Source: Cyprinodon diabolis
Taxonomy: Eukaryota; Chordata; Actinopteri; Cyprinodontiformes; Cyprinodontidae
Length of the DNA: 64,000 bases
Assembly: GCA_030533445.1 (NCBI GenBank)
Contig: CM060076.1
Location: 8,736,001-8,800,000, forward strand
Direction: 5' to 3'
Shown here: positions 61,022 to 64,000 of the stretch, piece by piece
Layout of the letters: every line of letters starts with the position of its first letter
How positions within the stretch are numbered: position 1 is the stretch's first letter
Notes under the pieces: generated by a model
Seen by the model: the letters and a program-made list of their open reading frames with translations, nothing else
Told to the model about the DNA's origin: nothing
Databases searched by the model: none
Position numbers and translations under genes: made by a program

Positions 61022-64000
61022 CTACAGTCTGGAATCAGGTACGGCCTGGACAATCTGAGGAGGGATTCTTCCAGCTGCAGCATAGAAAACAAAACCTGGT
61101 ATCATTGGCAAAAAAATTGAAGGATGCTATATAACAATATAATACAAAAGAAAAGCAAAAAGGGATAAAAAGGACTTCAGTTTTTAATCAGCTTACCAAG
61201 CATGTCTGCAGTTCTTCTCACAGCTGATTTGTTCACTTTGTATTCAAGACTCACTGATCTGAAATCAGAAAAGAACTACATCAAAACTTGCAGAAATAAC
61301 AATACAGTTTCATAAGAGTGAAGGAAAATCTAAATAATAGCGATTTTCAGGGTTGGATCTTGGTTACTCACGTTTTTATCTTTGTGACAGCCCCCAGCCT
61401 CCTCAGTGCAGACAAAACATTCTTTTGTACATCCGATGAAAGGGTTTCATAGGTTTGAAGTTCTCCTGGGGAAAAAAAAATCATCTGATTTAGAAGAAGG
61501 TTTAACAGCCGGAGGTCAGGGGTCATTCCTAAGGATTTCTGTTTCACCTGAAATGATGAGCTTTGTGGCAACGCTTCGCACAGCAGGCAGAAACTCTTTC
61601 TCTGTGAACGCACCGCTTCTCTCCTCACAGAGGACTCTGAACATCAGCTGCTCAGAGAAAATTTAGTCTGTTTGTGAGTGCAATTTAAAGGTGAATCTCA
61701 ATCAATTCAGATGTCTTTTAAAAAGTTTAATTATTTTAGTATTTTAATAAATAAAAAATCAACAAACAGTGACGCATTTAACACATATATTTCTGTTAAT
61801 TTTGATAATTATAAACAATTACCACCACTATTAAAAAAAGTCTGTTACATCATGTATCATTCTACCTTTCAAAAATGAACAAATTTAGGCTTTAATTAAA
61901 AGGGTGGATTTAATTAAATTCACCCTTTTAATATTTTCTAATTAATGATACAAATTCCAAGAAAATTAACCTGATAAGAGTCTATGAAGGGTTTCAGCAG
62001 CTCCTGCAGGAAAGAAAGCACTTCTAGCCTCGTGTCTGAAACCGTCACCTCCCACTGACTGACATCCACTGCTTTACATTTCTCCAGAAGAGAGCATGCC
62101 TCCTCAAAGTCCTACATAGGGCAAAAACAAAGGAAAACAAATATTAACCACATTTAATAATCGTAACATTAAAGTTACATAGTTTTCTGCTGCAGTGGAA
62201 TAATATGGCAAACTTAATTTCCATCTGATGGAAAATGGAAAGCTTAGGTCTGTCAGAAATATGCACATATCAATTCAGGTTGTTCTCCCATTCTACCAGA
62301 CTTAAATAGGACCATTTTTTTTTTTTTTTTTGCCTGAAACATAGGCAAACATTAGGGGAATAATGCTTGCAAACCCTGTTGGTTTTCAGTCAACTGTGGA
62401 GTGCAAGAGGAAAATGAAACCAGTCAAAATTCTGGGTTTCTTTTCACTTGTTTTAAAACAGAAAAATAAACCATCTTTGCTAAGGAAGAATCTCTAAGGT
62501 TGCGTGTAGCAGCAGGGCAGCGCCGCTGGGCTGTTAAATTAACTGCTTGATCAAAAACAATGATCAAGCAAATTTGATCAGTTTTTATTAAACTGATCAA
62601 ATTTTCTCTTTTTTCTTTTGTCACAATTCATTTGGCCTCTATTACACAATGCAAAAAGAAATGTAGATAACTGAATAAATTGGCAACAAATAAACTCTAG
62701 GCAGTGCTTGTTTATGTTTTAGCTATGATATCATTAGCACAGGCTCATTTAAACCTATTTATTGAGAAAATACAAGTGGATCCTAAAATCTGATCCTCAT
62801 TTCCTTCTTTCTCCTTCTGCTTTAGCTGATATCCTCTCATTTACAAAAAGCAATTAAAGTACATGTTTTGATGTCCAATGAAGGTTGGGATAAGAACATA
62901 TACTGCTACACCTCCTGTTTCTACCATAAGAGCTCACCCAGTATGGCAGCAGCAGAGTTAAAAAGAAATATTTTAATCATAGGTTGATGGGAATCTGAGC
63001 CAAGGCTCATCTACCTGAGTAGATCTACCAGGGATGAAAATAAATTCGTAGGAGAAAACTTCTTGAAGGAAGCAGAAACAGGTGAACATCTCATCTGTAA
63101 AAAGGTGATAAGTTAATTAAAGAAGTTATTTTGTGAAAGAAAAGGTGTCACATCTTTTCACCCCCACCTCTCTGTGTGCTTTTTGTGATGCTTATGGCCA
63201 ATGCAAGGAGTGCAGGTCGCACAAAAACATGAAGGCACTGATTCCGGTATGAAGCCAGCATCAGGAACGCAGCCGCCGTCCTCATCACATCCTCCTCTGG
63301 ACTTATTGGATGTTTCCGCTCAGGCTCATCCGCCCGAACCAAGTACACACATCCGGCTTTACGGTACACAATGGAGTGATGGAGAAGGATGGTGGAAGAC
63401 ATCACCTCTGAATCGGAGACTTTCTCTGTAAATAAGCAGCCTCAACGTCATTATGTACTTTGAGCTTTTCAATGCTATTGGATAGGTGTTTGTGTGCATT
63501 CAGAAGACTTTTAAAAATAGGCCAGCTCGGGTATTGCGCTCTTAGCCTAAATCACTTAAGGTGCTTTAATCCACTGAATACGCCCTAAATGAGTGTGAGT
63601 GCTGATGCCGACTCACATTCGTCTAATCTATCTGATCTGCTTCAGAGCAGATCAAAGGATCTGGATCTGTCCTCAAGGAGTGACCTTTGTACATGGCAAA
63701 AAAAACAAACAAAGAACAAATGCCACCTAATGGCCGTTGAAGGCATGTACATTTATTTACTGTAAATCGCCTTTAAATAAATGGGAAACAAGTAAAAAAT
63801 GCACAGACTTCTACACCCACCAGGCCAGCTCAGATGAGCTCCATAATCCAGGGCCAGCTTCCTGAGCCAGAGGGTTTTCTCTGTGAGCTGATCAAACAGC
63901 AGACCCTGTCCTGTTAAGGCTGTAGCAGGAACCTGGAGCAACACGCAGGCCATCAGAGACCAGGGGCTGGTCAGGCTACCCTCTTCCTGGATCCGTACAA
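61022..64000 (-). CDS. gnpat: dihydroxyacetone-phosphate acyltransferase, C-terminal exons (partial)
   Basis: Eight - strand exons (64000-63821 entering the window, 63425-63168, 63094-63015, 62111-61971, 61647-61548, 61465-61372, 61258-61197, 61074-61022) join in frame to a TAG at 61022. GNPAT is the peroxisomal enzyme that makes acyl-DHAP, the first step of ether lipid and plasmalogen synthesis. The C-terminal segments match mammalian GNPAT closely: SPWSLMACVLLQVPATALTG, DQLTEKTLWLRKL, ASYRNQCLHVFVRPALLALA, FLQEVFSYEFIFIPG, DFEEACSLLEKCKAV, LLKPFIDSYQ, YETLSSDVQKNVLSALRRLG. The HxxxxD acyltransferase core lies in exons beyond the window edge. The C-terminus is DSRL, a peroxisomal targeting signal type 1 variant (SRL), where mammals have AKL. 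The acceptor before 61647 is a tandem NAGNAG, so one Gln may be optional. Confidence 0.92.

Noticed and set aside
61022..64000. Mitochondrial GPAT (gpam/gpat2) for the right-hand gene
   Set aside because: I first considered the related mitochondrial enzymes, but the order and wording of the C-terminal motifs and the peroxisomal-type C-terminus fit GNPAT much better.

Overview
The window is vertebrate nuclear DNA, almost certainly from a teleost fish. Genes are split by GT-AG introns, the background is AT-rich with long (AT)n tracts, and the repeat content is typically teleost: Tc1-like, hAT, PIF/Harbinger and TTAA-flanked foldback DNA transposons, plus a poly(A)-tailed retroelement. I assigned genes by joining exons by hand. 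Reading frames close exactly at every junction for pbk (338 aa), esco2 (649 aa), ccdc25 (207 aa) and an unrecognised gene (196 aa). The window also holds partial scara5 and gnpat genes.

Layout: 1-7.3 kb is an intron or upstream part of scara5. Its last two coding exons (SRCR domain) lie at 7.3 and 10.1 kb on the + strand. 10.2-20.4 kb is repeat-rich intergenic DNA. pbk (+, mitotic PDZ-binding kinase) runs from 20.4 to about 28.0 kb. esco2 (-, cohesin acetyltransferase) runs from 39.1 down to about 28.05 kb and is tail-to-tail with pbk; their poly(A) signals face each other about 40 bp apart. ccdc25 (+) lies at 40.8-46.5 kb, head-to-head with esco2. A two-exon gene of unknown identity lies at 53.0-54.4 kb (+). 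gnpat (-, peroxisomal dihydroxyacetone-phosphate acyltransferase) occupies 60.5-64.0 kb, and its 5' part lies beyond the window.

The scara5-pbk-esco2-ccdc25 block has the same gene content as human 8p21. gnpat maps to human 1q42, so an ancestral linkage or a rearrangement boundary lies between ccdc25 and gnpat. pbk and esco2 both act in the cell cycle (mitotic kinase; S-phase cohesion). The other genes share no obvious pathway.

The most notable non-genic structures are: (i) a 1.83-kb, extremely GC-rich retroelement with a perfect 17-bp target duplication and two perfect hairpins, inside ccdc25 intron 3; (ii) an apparently intact Tc1-like transposon with identical 29-bp terminal repeats, nested inside a dead Harbinger element; (iii) hAT elements with intact 8-bp target duplications, one containing a second nested element; and (iv) two foldback elements flanked by TTAA in the pbk locus, one probably within its 3' UTR.
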